In this document: positions 1 to 6,439 of the stretch, piece by piece | Position numbering within the stretch: the stretch's first letter is position 1 | Layout of the letters: every line of letters begins with the position of its first letter | NCBI GenBank assembly: GCA_020848855.1 | Contig: JADLHH010000616.1 | Location: 1-7,109 of the forward strand | Length of the DNA stretch: 7,109 bases | Source of the DNA: Anaerolineae bacterium | Lineage (GTDB): Bacteria; Chloroflexota; Anaerolineae; Aggregatilineales; Phototrophicaceae | Direction of reading: 5' to 3' | The notes under the pieces: generated by a model | Told to the model about the DNA's origin: nothing | What the model saw: the letters and a program-made list of their open reading frames with translations, nothing else | The model's database searches: none | Made by a program: the position numbers and the translations under genes

Positions 1-32
1 CTTATGCGATGCCACAAGTTAACGTGTCACGC

Positions 33-746
33 TCAGAAACCGAGCAGTTGACGCAGGCTGTTCAATACATCGCTGTAGAAATTGCCGCCAATTTGCCGCA
101 CGAACAGGAACGGTATTCCGGGATCGCCAATAAACGGGCTGAGCGTCCACGCCATTTGGCTGCCTACGAAGCCGTAAAGGATTACCCACAGTAGGAAGAT
201 TAGTCGCCGTGCGCCTGCACCTGTCTGGTTATCCCAATCGGAAAGCGCGACCATGCCTTGACGCAGAAAGATAACACCCATCAATCCCGCGATACCGAAC
301 GATGCGACATTCAGCATTTTGAAAAACGCATATTCACTGCTGGTCAGCAGGAAGAACAATGTGACGGGCGCGAAGCCGAACAGCAGCACGGCGGTTGTGG
401 TCATCGCTGTGAGGATGAGCGAGACGCTTTGCGGCAGCGTCTGGCGTGAGCCGAAGAGCAGGTTGAAGAAATAGAGCGAAGGGGTACAGATTATTAACGT
501 GACGAGAAACAGCACGGGCAGCTTTACCATCGACGAGACGGCTTGCATCGGGCTGTGCGCCGCACCCATGACCGCGCCATAGGCGGCGAGAAATCCGATG
601 CACGAAATCAGCATGGCGCGAATTTTGCCGCCGAGTTTCACGTCGTCCCGAATCTCGTTGAAGAAGATCGCGCGGTCGCGCAGGATCGCCTCGATAATCG
701 TGAAGTGGTGGGCAAAACGGCGGAAATCAGGCGAAATGGCAGTCAT
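33..746 (-). CDS. Multi-pass membrane protein of unknown function (conserved family)
   Basis: An integral membrane protein of 237 residues (238 from the alternative start). Five or six hydrophobic segments are visible, at about residues 45-64, 77-98, 109-136, 144-165 and 182-202, after a charged cytoplasmic-looking N-terminus of some 40 residues. Near the C-terminus (about 204-230) is a conserved-looking block, LSPFIGDPGIPF followed by GGNFYSDVL. I recall this pattern from membrane proteins in cyanobacteria and other phyla, often labelled hypothetical or, with little basis, 'actin-binding WH2 domain'. No catalytic motif is seen. Two ATG codons lie in tandem (749-747 and 746-744); the GGAG at 756-753 is 3 nt from the first and 6 nt from the second, so the second is preferred. 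The gene is transcribed alone and divergently from the two-component pair, from its own promoter. It is visibly less GC-rich than the genes to its right. That it is a real gene is fairly sure; its function is unknown. Confidence 0.85.
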   Translation of the reverse strand: MTAISPDFRRFAHHFTIIEAILRDRAIFFNEIRDDVKLGGKIRAMLISCIGFLAAYGAVMGAAHSPMQAVSSMVKLPVLFLVTLIICTPSLYFFNLLFGSRQTLPQSVSLILTAMTTTAVLLFGFAPVTLFFLLTSSEYAFFKMLNVASFGIAGLMGVIFLRQGMVALSDWDNQTGAGARRLIFLLWVILYGFVGSQMAWTLSPFIGDPGIPFLFVRQIGGNFYSDVLNSLRQLLGF

Positions 747-775
747 CATTCACTCCATTACTGTGCGATAGCATT

Positions 776-804
776 ATTCTAGGAATCGGGAGGCGCGAAG
801 TCAG
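776..804 (-). promoter_or_regulatory. Probable sigma70-type promoter for the leftward membrane protein gene
   Basis: Read on the minus strand, CTGACT (804-799) and TAGAAT (781-776) are separated by 17 bp. They match the TTGACA and TATAAT consensus at 4/6 and 5/6 positions. The expected transcript start is about 20 nt before the Shine-Dalgarno sequence of the leftward gene. This is a visual match only. Confidence 0.5.
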
Positions 805-838
805 CCGCTTGAGATCAAAATTCCGCGCACCCAAGTGC

Positions 839-868
839 TTGAACGGAAACCCCGTACAATAAGACAAT
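839..868 (+). promoter_or_regulatory. Possible promoter for the response regulator / kinase operon
   Basis: TTGAAC (839-844) is followed after 18 bp by GACAAT (863-868), giving a leader of about 28 nt before the ATG at 903. A better -10 hexamer, TACAAT, lies at 855-860 but has no clear -35 partner at 16-18 bp. The same CAAT-type hexamer, preceded by G, is used at the exporter promoter (3774-3779). Which -10 is used cannot be settled from the sequence. The site faces away from the leftward promoter at 776-804, making this a divergent regulatory region. Confidence 0.4.
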
Positions 869-902
869 GAAGTCCTTTACAGGTTTTGCTCAGGGGTGAA
901 CC

Positions 903-1637
903 ATGAACCTGCTGATTGTGGAAGATGGCGACCGGCTTCGGAACGCGCTGCGCGTCGGGCTGGAAAATACAGGCGCGGTCAAGGTCGTCGGGGCGCTTTC
1001 GCGCGGTGAAGAGGTACTCGCCTTCTGCCTTGCCGAAGCGCCGGACGTGATTCTAATGGACGTGCAGCTTGCGGGGGATATGAATGGCATCGAAGCGGCG
1101 GTGGCGCTGCGTCGTGAACTGCCGCGTCTGCCCGTCGTCTTCTACTCGATTCAGGACGACGACGCCTATTTCCGCGACTTCCGCAAGTCGGGAATCCTCA
1201 GCCACTACGCCTACGTTAAAAAATCGAACTACCTGCTCCCCGCCATGATCGTGCCGCTGCTGCGCGACGCGGTGACGGGGCGCGGCTTCATTGACCCGGA
1301 AATCGAGGCGCGCGTGCAGGAAGTGCGCCAGAAGGACGAACACTCACCGATGGTGCTGCTGGAACCGAACGAGCAGGTGGTCGCGCGGATGCTGGCACAG
1401 GGCATGACCAACGAGCAGATCGCCGCACGGCTCGGCTTTCAGGATAAGCGCACCGTCAGCCGCACCAACGGGCAAATTTACGCCGTCTGGGGCTTGAACG
1501 AGACGACGGTCGATGAAAAAGTCGCGCGCACCCGCGCCGTCATGATCATTCGCGCGGGGCGCTTGCTGAGCTGGGACGAAGATGGCATCGCCTACACCAC
1601 CGACGAGCGCGGCGCACGGACGGAGTGGCAGGGCTGA
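903..1637 (+). CDS. Two-component response regulator, receiver plus divergent LuxR/NarL-type HTH
   Basis: A transcriptional response regulator of 244 residues, expected to be phosphorylated by the kinase encoded next to it. The receiver domain spans about residues 1-120: acidic pocket E7/D8, phosphoacceptor D53 (in ILMDVQL), conserved S82 and lysine K107 (in YVKKS). The output half, about 150-224, resembles a LuxR/NarL helix-turn-helix: an LEPNEQVVARMLAQGMTNEQ stretch followed by an IAARLGF turn. The recognition helix (RTVSRTNGQIYAVWGL) departs from the usual EKTVKTHVSNIL form. About 45 residues follow this helix, more than in NarL-type proteins. The start is supported by AGGGG at 892-896, 6 nt before the ATG. 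The stop (1635-1637) overlaps the ATG of the kinase gene, so translation is probably coupled. The receiver assignment is firm and the LuxR class likely. The target is unknown; the exporter downstream and the operon itself are candidates. Confidence 0.9.
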   Translation: MNLLIVEDGDRLRNALRVGLENTGAVKVVGALSRGEEVLAFCLAEAPDVILMDVQLAGDMNGIEAAVALRRELPRLPVVFYSIQDDDAYFRDFRKSGILSHYAYVKKSNYLLPAMIVPLLRDAVTGRGFIDPEIEARVQEVRQKDEHSPMVLLEPNEQVVARMLAQGMTNEQIAARLGFQDKRTVSRTNGQIYAVWGLNETTVDEKVARTRAVMIIRAGRLLSWDEDGIAYTTDERGARTEWQG

Positions 1638-3718
1638 TGCTGCTGTTCTACGTCGCTTACGGCGCGGTGATGACGCTTTCGCTGGCGAACGTGATCCTGC
1701 TGCTCTGGCTCGGCTTCATGGTGCTCATCAATGCGGAGCGGCGCTCGTGGGGCGTCTGGCTCATCGGCGGCAGCCTGCTCATTGGCGGCGCGTTCTTCGT
1801 CAGCCACACGCTCATTCTGGCGGTCAACCCCACCTCGCTCGAAGGGGCGCTCAGCATTTTCTGGTACGTCGGCTTGGGCGCGGTCGTTTCGCTGCCCTTC
1901 GCGTGGTACGTGGCGATTCTCTGGTACAGCGGCTTCTGGGACAAGCACGACTCGGCACTGAGGCGGCGGCACCGCGGGGGCTTCGCGCTCAGTGTGCTCG
2001 TCGTCATCACGCTCTGGGGCTTGCTCCTGTTCGCCAACCCGTTCCCGTCCTACGCGCAGGCGATTCGGCTCGAAATTGCCCCGACGCCCATGCTGTTCGG
2101 CTATCCGCTGCTGCTGCTGGCGTACCCGCCGGGGGTCTTGCTCACCGTTGGCTTGTCACTCGACGCGCTCCTGCGTCCCGGTCCCGCCCGTCGCATGATG
2201 GGCGAATTTGCCCGCAAACGGGCGCAGCCCTGGCTGATTGCCACCTCGCTCATTCTGCTGATCGTCGATGGCATGGTCGGCTGGGTCATGCTGCGCGTCT
2301 TTCGGCAGGCGTTCAGTTTCAACTATCAGCGCGTCGATGAAGTGATTCGCATCGCCAATTTCGACCTCGCCATCACCGCGTCGATCACGCTGGCGGTTAT
2401 GTGCCTGGGGCAGGCGGTCGCGCGCTACGAGGTCTTCACGGGCAAAACTTTGCCGCAGCAGCGGTTTATGCGCCAGTGGCGCGACGCGGTGCTGCTGGCG
2501 TTCGGCTTCGGCGGGCTGATGACGCTCTGCCTGCTGTTCGGCGTGCCGCTCATCTACGTCGTCCTCATCACCGGGCTGCTGGCGACGCTCTTTTACGCGC
2601 TGCTCAGCCGCAGCTCCTACGTCGAACGCACGCGCTACATTCGCTACCTGCGCCCGTTCGTCAGCAGCCAGCGCCTATACGAGCACATGACGCGCCAGCC
2701 GACCACCTTCGACGTTGCTACGCCGTTCAGCGCGCTCTGCCGCGAAGTGCTGGGCGTGAAGCAGGCATTTCTGCTCCCCGCCGGGGCGTTCGCGCCGCTC
2801 ATCGGGCAGCCGATTGCCTACCCGCCCGAATTGAAAGCCCCACTTCTGCTCGACCTGCCGGAACAGTTCAGCACCGCGCAGACGATCTGCGTCAGTATTG
2901 ACCCGGCGCAGTACAACGGCGCGGCGTGGGCAGTGCCGCTCTGGAGCGAACGCGGCTTGATCGGCGTGCTGCTGCTGGGTGACAAGCTCAACCGCAGCCT
3001 CTACACGCAGGAAGAAATCGAAATCGCCCGTGCCAGCGGCGAACGCCTGATCGACACGCAGGCGAGCGCCGAAATGTCGCGGCGGCTGATGGGCATCCAG
3101 CGCGAACGGCTGGCGCAGAGTCAGGTCATCGACCGCCGCACCCGCCGCATGTTGCACGACGAAGTGCTGCCGCGCCTGCACGCCGCCATGCTCATGCTCC
3201 CGCCCGAATCGGGCGAAATCGTCGCGGAACTGGGCGAAATTCACCGCCAGATTGCCGACCTGCTGCACCAGAGCGTCGCCGCGCCGGAAGTCGCGCAGAT
3301 GGGGCTGATTCCCGCGCTCCGCAAGTCGCTCGATGGCGAACTGAGCGGCGCGTTTGACAGCATCAACTGGCAGGTGGATGCCAATGCCGAAACCGACGCC
3401 GCTGAAATTCCTGTGCTCACAGCGGAAGTGCTTTACTACGCCGCCCGCGAAGCCATGCGAAACGCGGCGATCTACGGGCGGGGCGGGCACCCCCGGCGTC
3501 CCCTCAACCTCAGCATCGAAATCACGCGCGGTGATGGCTTGCACATTCGCGTCGAAGATGATGGCGTCGGCGTCGAGCAGACGCACGGTTCGCCCAATGG
3601 CAGCGGGCACGGCATGGCGCTCCACAGTACGATGATGGCGGTGATCGGCGGCTCGCTTACCGTCGAAAGCGTGCCGGATCAATTCACCCGCGTGCTGCTC
3701 TATTTGCCCCTCGAATAA
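1637..3718 (+). CDS. Membrane sensor histidine kinase (multi-TM sensor, GAF-like, HisKA_3-type core)
   Basis: A sensor kinase of about 693 residues; numbers here count from the GTG at 1625, so subtract 4 for the ATG. Residues 1 to about 335 hold some nine hydrophobic segments with only short loops, so the sensor seems to lie in the membrane. A GAF-like domain follows at about 360-490, with a likely coiled linker (SRRLMGIQRERLAQSQ). The phosphoacceptor box is RRMLHDEVLPRLH with H511, of the HisKA_3 type that pairs with NarL/LuxR regulators. The ATP-binding domain has an N-box (AREAMRNAA, N613), G1 (EDDGVGVE, D646/G647) and G2 (GSGHGMALHS, G659-G663). All catalytic residues appear intact. The start is taken as the ATG at 1637, sharing its A with the regulator's TGA and preceded by AGGG; the GTG at 1625 lacks a well-placed ribosome site. 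Cognate partner of the upstream regulator. The ligand is unknown; membrane stress or a membrane-active compound is a reasonable inference. Confidence 0.92.
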   Translation: MLLFYVAYGAVMTLSLANVILLLWLGFMVLINAERRSWGVWLIGGSLLIGGAFFVSHTLILAVNPTSLEGALSIFWYVGLGAVVSLPFAWYVAILWYSGFWDKHDSALRRRHRGGFALSVLVVITLWGLLLFANPFPSYAQAIRLEIAPTPMLFGYPLLLLAYPPGVLLTVGLSLDALLRPGPARRMMGEFARKRAQPWLIATSLILLIVDGMVGWVMLRVFRQAFSFNYQRVDEVIRIANFDLAITASITLAVMCLGQAVARYEVFTGKTLPQQRFMRQWRDAVLLAFGFGGLMTLCLLFGVPLIYVVLITGLLATLFYALLSRSSYVERTRYIRYLRPFVSSQRLYEHMTRQPTTFDVATPFSALCREVLGVKQAFLLPAGAFAPLIGQPIAYPPELKAPLLLDLPEQFSTAQTICVSIDPAQYNGAAWAVPLWSERGLIGVLLLGDKLNRSLYTQEEIEIARASGERLIDTQASAEMSRRLMGIQRERLAQSQVIDRRTRRMLHDEVLPRLHAAMLMLPPESGEIVAELGEIHRQIADLLHQSVAAPEVAQMGLIPALRKSLDGELSGAFDSINWQVDANAETDAAEIPVLTAEVLYYAAREAMRNAAIYGRGGHPRRPLNLSIEITRGDGLHIRVEDDGVGVEQTHGSPNGSGHGMALHSTMMAVIGGSLTVESVPDQFTRVLLYLPLE

Positions 3719-3734
3719 TTCCAGACCAGACCAT

Positions 3735-3773
3735 CAGCCGCCCTTAGCGTAGACAAACGCCGTTGCGCGGCTG
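3735..3773. repeat. Nested inverted repeat over the exporter promoter
   Basis: CAGCCGC (3735-3741) and GCGGCTG (3767-3773) are exact reverse complements, 25 bp apart. Inside them GCGT (3747-3750) and ACGC (3757-3760) form a second short inverted repeat with a 6-nt loop. The -35 hexamer TAGACA (3750-3755) lies in the centre, and the right outer arm abuts the -10 hexamer. It could be an operator for the exporter, or an RNA hairpin attenuating read-through from the kinase gene, which ends 16 nt upstream. There is no T-tract, so it is not a canonical terminator. Confidence 0.4.
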
Positions 3774-3779
3774 TACAAT
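3750..3779 (+). promoter_or_regulatory. Sigma70-type promoter for the ABC exporter operon
   Basis: TAGACA (3750-3755) and TACAAT (3774-3779) are separated by 18 bp and match consensus at 5/6 positions each. Transcription would begin near 3786, leaving a leader of about 33 nt with AGGA at 3810-3813 before the ATG at 3819. This suggests the exporter has its own promoter and does not depend only on read-through from the kinase gene. Confidence 0.6.
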
Positions 3780-3818
3780 TACGCCTTGTTCATACGCCCA
3801 ATAATCAAGAGGAAGCTC

Positions 3819-4721
3819 ATGGCGGAAGCACAAGCGCCGCTGTTACAGGTCACCGATCTCGGCTATCGGTACGGGTCGTTCCACGCCCTCTCGAAAGTCA
3901 ACCTTGAAGTGGATGATGGCGAACTGGTCTCATTGGTCGGTCGCAACGGCGCGGGTAAGTCCACGCTGCTCAAGTGTATCGCCGGGTGGACGCGCCCGAC
4001 AGATGGCGAAGTTCGCGTTCTGGGCGAACGCCTCGACCGCAACGAGCGATTCGCCCGTGCCAATATCGTCCTCGTGCCGGACACGCCGCCGTTCTACGAC
4101 GAGCTGACCGCCTGGGAGCATTTGCAGTTCAACGCGCAGGCGCACCGCTTGCAGGACTGGGAAGAACACGCCGAAGAACTGCTCGAACGCTACGGTCTCT
4201 ACAACAACATGACCGCCTTCCCCTTCGCCTTCTCGCGCGGGATGCGCTACAAGCTGGCGCTCTGCATGGCGCTGCTGGTCGAACCCAAGCTGCTCCTGCT
4301 CGACGAGCCGCTCGGTCCGCTCGACCCCGTTTCGGCGGATGAACTCTGGATCGAACTTAACCGCCACCGCGACGATGGCATGACCATTCTGCTCAGCAGC
4401 CACCAGCTTCCCCCCGGCGCGGCTCCTGACCGCTACTTCGTCATGGAGCAGGGCGAAGTCATCGCTTCCGGTACGCCGGAGCACATGCGTGAACGCCTCA
4501 ACGTCACCGGCGACCTCACGCTCGACAACCTGCTGCGTGCTGCTATTCTGCGCCGCCGCGCTCGTACCGCGCAGCAAGCGGATGACTACGAGGAAGAAAC
4601 AGACGTGGATGCGGACGACGACGCAGGTGAGGACGAAGCACCTGTGGTTGTCGCCAAGCAGCAGCCGCAGCCCCAGCGCAATAACAATAACAAGTCGTCC
4701 AAGTCGAAGAAGCGGCGGTAA
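3819..4721 (+). CDS. ABC transporter ATP-binding protein (EcsA/ABC-2 exporter type) with charged C-terminal tail
   Basis: The ATPase subunit of an ABC exporter, 300 residues, acting at the inner face of the membrane with the permease encoded next. Walker A is GRNGAGKST (41-49). The Q-loop position reads LVPD, with D88 in place of glutamine, as also happens in EcsA-like ATPases. The signature is FSRGM (138-142) in place of LSGGQ, a form usual for ABC-2 exporters. Walker B is LLLLDEP with D162/E163, the D-loop GPLD ends at 169, and the H-loop histidine is H195 (SSHQ). The ATPase domain ends near residue 230. After a helical stretch comes a tail of about 45 residues: acidic (255-273), Q/P-rich (281-286), four asparagines (288-291), then basic (292-300). 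The ATG at 3819 is chosen because AGGA lies 5 nt upstream; a TTG at 3786 falls at the predicted transcript start. The substrate cannot be told from the ATPase. Confidence 0.92.
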   Translation: MAEAQAPLLQVTDLGYRYGSFHALSKVNLEVDDGELVSLVGRNGAGKSTLLKCIAGWTRPTDGEVRVLGERLDRNERFARANIVLVPDTPPFYDELTAWEHLQFNAQAHRLQDWEEHAEELLERYGLYNNMTAFPFAFSRGMRYKLALCMALLVEPKLLLLDEPLGPLDPVSADELWIELNRHRDDGMTILLSSHQLPPGAAPDRYFVMEQGEVIASGTPEHMRERLNVTGDLTLDNLLRAAILRRRARTAQQADDYEEETDVDADDDAGEDEAPVVVAKQQPQPQRNNNNKSSKSKKRR

Positions 4722-4727
4722 TACGGA

Positions 4728-6230
4728 ATGGATGACGTTCGCTCCCTTTTCTGGCTGCGCCAGCAGCAGTTCAAAGATACAGCCGTCTACTGGCTGCGCG
4801 TGCTCGGCTACCGCCCACAGGACGCCTCGCTCTCGCAGAACTTCTACGTGCTCTACCTCGCGCTCATCGGCTTGTTCTGGGTTTACACGGTCGGCGTCTT
4901 CATTTTCGACGCGGCTTCCGGGCTGGGTTCGCTCATCGAGCCGGCTGCCGCAGGTGAACTGCTCGTCGGCTTCACGGTCGTCACGCTCGTCTTGCAGGTC
5001 TACGTCATGGTCAACGCCCTGCAAAGCACGCCGCTCAAGCTCTCCTTCGCGGACATGGCATACGTCGCCGGAGCGCCGATCACCCGCGCTGCCCCGGTCA
5101 TCGTCGGCTTTCTCCGTCAAGTGGCGATTCGCCTTTTCCTGCTGACCATTCCGGTCATCATTCTCGGCGTCATCATCGCGCGCGCCTTGCTCCCCGGCGA
5201 ATTTGGCGCGGCGAGTTTCCGGTTGGCAGCGTCCGTCCTTCCGCTCATCGTCCTTACTTGGGCGGTCGGCTGGGTCGTCGGCTTGCTCCGGCTCGTCAGC
5301 CCGCGTATCGGGCGTATTCGCTTCATCTGGCTGCTGCCGCTGCTGCTGCTGCCCATCGCCTACTTCGTCCCGGACTTCGGGCTGTGGCTGGGGCGCATCC
5401 CTGTGCTCGTCATGTTCAACCAAGCCCCCGTTTGGGCGCTGCCGCTGCTGATTGGGCTGGCGGTCGTCGCTGTCGCGCTCACGTTCTGGCTCGGCGCGCG
5501 CATCAACATGATTCAGGCGGTTGATGAAAGCATCCTCTACGCGCGTATCAACGCGCTCGGCTTGCTGGCGTGGCGCATGATCGACGTGCAGGCGCGCGTC
5601 CGTATGCAGTCCCGGCAGGCGACGCGCAAGCCGCTGTTCAGCCTGCCGCGCGTGCAGGGTGGGGCGACCTTCATCACCCGCGCCGCGCTCTCCTACGTTC
5701 GCCATCCCTTCATGCTGCTGGCGTGTTTCGGCTGGGGCGTGGCGATGACCGCTTTCGCCCTCGAAATCATCGTGCAGCAGCTTCCGGTGCAGATCTGGAT
5801 TTTGTGGGTGATCATCGCGGGCATCGCGCCACCCTTCGGGCTGCTCCACGTCTTCCGCTCGGACGAGCAGGAACGCTTTCTGCGCCAGTTCCTGCCGGTG
5901 GACGGCTTGCAGCTTCTGCTGGCGGATATTCTCCTGCCGCTCGTCGCGCTTATCGTCGGTGGCTTGGTCGCATTTGTCGGCTTCGGCTTCCCGCCGGAAA
6001 TTCTCTCGCTCGGCTTCATCCTCATCCCCGTGCTGGCGCTGATGGTCGCGCTGGCGGGGGCGGTCGCGCTCACCAACCCCAAAGTGCTGCAAACGCGCCT
6101 GCTCTCGACCGGCTTGAGCTTCGGCGCGGTCATTCTCGCGGGCACGCAGTTGCAAACGCCGCTGGCGGCGCTGGCGGTCGCGGGCGTGGCTATTCTGATC
6201 ATGAGCGGGATGATCGGCACGAACGCCTGA
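4728..6230 (+). CDS. ABC-2 type exporter permease, two-half membrane protein
   Basis: The membrane subunit of the exporter, 500 residues, with about twelve hydrophobic segments: roughly 38-60, 76-97, 128-152, 166-188, 198-214, 236-255, 328-350, 354-375, 398-420, 427-448, 460-472 and 478-495. A cytoplasmic-looking loop of some 65 residues (257-322), rich in arginine, divides it into two halves. Each half has a short pre-helix motif typical of ABC-2 exporters: AYVAGAPITRAAP (111-123) in the first, and RQFLPVDGLQLLLADI (386-401) as its weaker counterpart in the second. This layout resembles EcsB-like or 'putative ABC exporter' permeases, in which one chain supplies both halves. The ATG lies 6 nt after the ATPase stop with no strong ribosome site, so translation is probably coupled. 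A terminator follows 20 nt after the stop, ending the operon. The ABC permease call is firm from context; the substrate is unknown. Confidence 0.88.
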   Translation: MDDVRSLFWLRQQQFKDTAVYWLRVLGYRPQDASLSQNFYVLYLALIGLFWVYTVGVFIFDAASGLGSLIEPAAAGELLVGFTVVTLVLQVYVMVNALQSTPLKLSFADMAYVAGAPITRAAPVIVGFLRQVAIRLFLLTIPVIILGVIIARALLPGEFGAASFRLAASVLPLIVLTWAVGWVVGLLRLVSPRIGRIRFIWLLPLLLLPIAYFVPDFGLWLGRIPVLVMFNQAPVWALPLLIGLAVVAVALTFWLGARINMIQAVDESILYARINALGLLAWRMIDVQARVRMQSRQATRKPLFSLPRVQGGATFITRAALSYVRHPFMLLACFGWGVAMTAFALEIIVQQLPVQIWILWVIIAGIAPPFGLLHVFRSDEQERFLRQFLPVDGLQLLLADILLPLVALIVGGLVAFVGFGFPPEILSLGFILIPVLALMVALAGAVALTNPKVLQTRLLSTGLSFGAVILAGTQLQTPLAALAVAGVAILIMSGMIGTNA

Positions 6231-6249
6231 CCACTCTTCCTGGACAGCC

Positions 6250-6290
6250 AAAAACAGCCAACCGCACACCTGCGATTGGCTGTTTTTATT
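6250..6290. terminator. Strong bidirectional intrinsic terminator between convergent genes
   Basis: AAAAACAGCCAA (6250-6261) and TTGGCTGTTTTT (6276-6287) are a perfect 12-bp inverted repeat. After one mismatch the stem continues 3 bp (6263-6265 with 6272-6274) to a 6-nt loop. The run TTTTTATTT follows on the plus strand, and the matching A-run gives a U-tract on the minus transcript too. It lies 20 nt after the permease stop. Confidence 0.9.
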
Positions 6291-6325
6291 TCGATTGATG
6301 ATGAAGGGAGCGGGGCAGGGACGTA

Positions 6326-6364
6326 AAAACCAGCGGGGCATCCACAAAGCTGATGCCGGGTTTT
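6326..6364. terminator. Possible second terminator, mainly for the leftward gene
   Basis: GGCATC (6337-6342) pairs with GATGCC (6352-6357) around a 9-nt loop. An outer stem, AAAACC (6326-6331) with GGTTTT (6359-6364), is separated from it by an asymmetric bulge of 5 nt against 1 nt. Read leftward, the hairpin ends in TTTTT. It is weaker than the hairpin at 6250-6287. Confidence 0.4.
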
Positions 6365-6439
6365 ATCAGGAGCGATAACAAAACAGCACCCGCGTCACGT
6401 GGCGCTTCTTAGCTGAAAACCGCTGACCGCTTTTTAACA

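Larger units (their letters stand above)
747..902. other. Divergent intergenic region
   Basis: A non-coding stretch of 156 bases between two outward-facing genes, holding both promoters. It also has two small inverted repeats, TTGA-GA-TCAA (809-818) and CAAG-TG-CTTG (832-841). The hexamer GCTTGA occurs twice in the same orientation (807-812 and 837-842), 30 bp apart or about three helical turns. These could be binding sites for the adjacent regulator, but such short repeats can arise by chance. Confidence 0.35.

Noticed and set aside
9..449. Small plus-strand open frames at the left end
   Set aside because: They lie antisense to the membrane protein gene, with no ribosome site and no recognisable motif.
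1625..1639. GTG at 1625 as the kinase start
   Set aside because: No suitably spaced ribosome site upstream. The ATG at 1637 gives a classic stop-start overlap with the regulator. The choice changes only four residues.
1582..2340. A 252-residue plus-strand open frame overlapping the kinase start
   Set aside because: Arg/Ala-rich shadow frame without motifs. The kinase frame gives clear membrane helices over the same bases.
2675..3682. A 335-residue minus-strand open frame antisense to the kinase gene
   Set aside because: His/Arg/Ala-rich shadow of the kinase's GAF and catalytic region. The plus frame has intact H, N, G1 and G2 boxes.
3719..3747. Tandem CCAGA/CCAGA after the kinase stop as a repeat element
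   Set aside because: Only two copies of five bases; expected by chance.
3786..3821. TTG at 3786 as the ATPase start
   Set aside because: It coincides with the predicted transcript start and has no ribosome site; the ATG at 3819 has AGGA at the right distance.
5331..5353. CTG-rich triplet run in the permease gene
   Set aside because: It encodes a leucine-rich membrane helix with preferred leucine codons; not a separate repeat element.
5570..6298. A 242-residue plus-strand open frame within the permease gene
   Set aside because: Shadow frame rich in Arg, Ala and Gly that runs into the terminator. The permease frame is hydrophobic and continuous to 6230.
3930..6347. An 805-residue open frame on the minus strand antisense to the exporter genes
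   Set aside because: It is extremely rich in Arg, Asp, Glu and Gln with no domain pattern, as expected when a GC-biased gene is read in an antisense frame. It runs through the terminator at 6250-6290. The plus-strand genes under it have clear ABC motifs.
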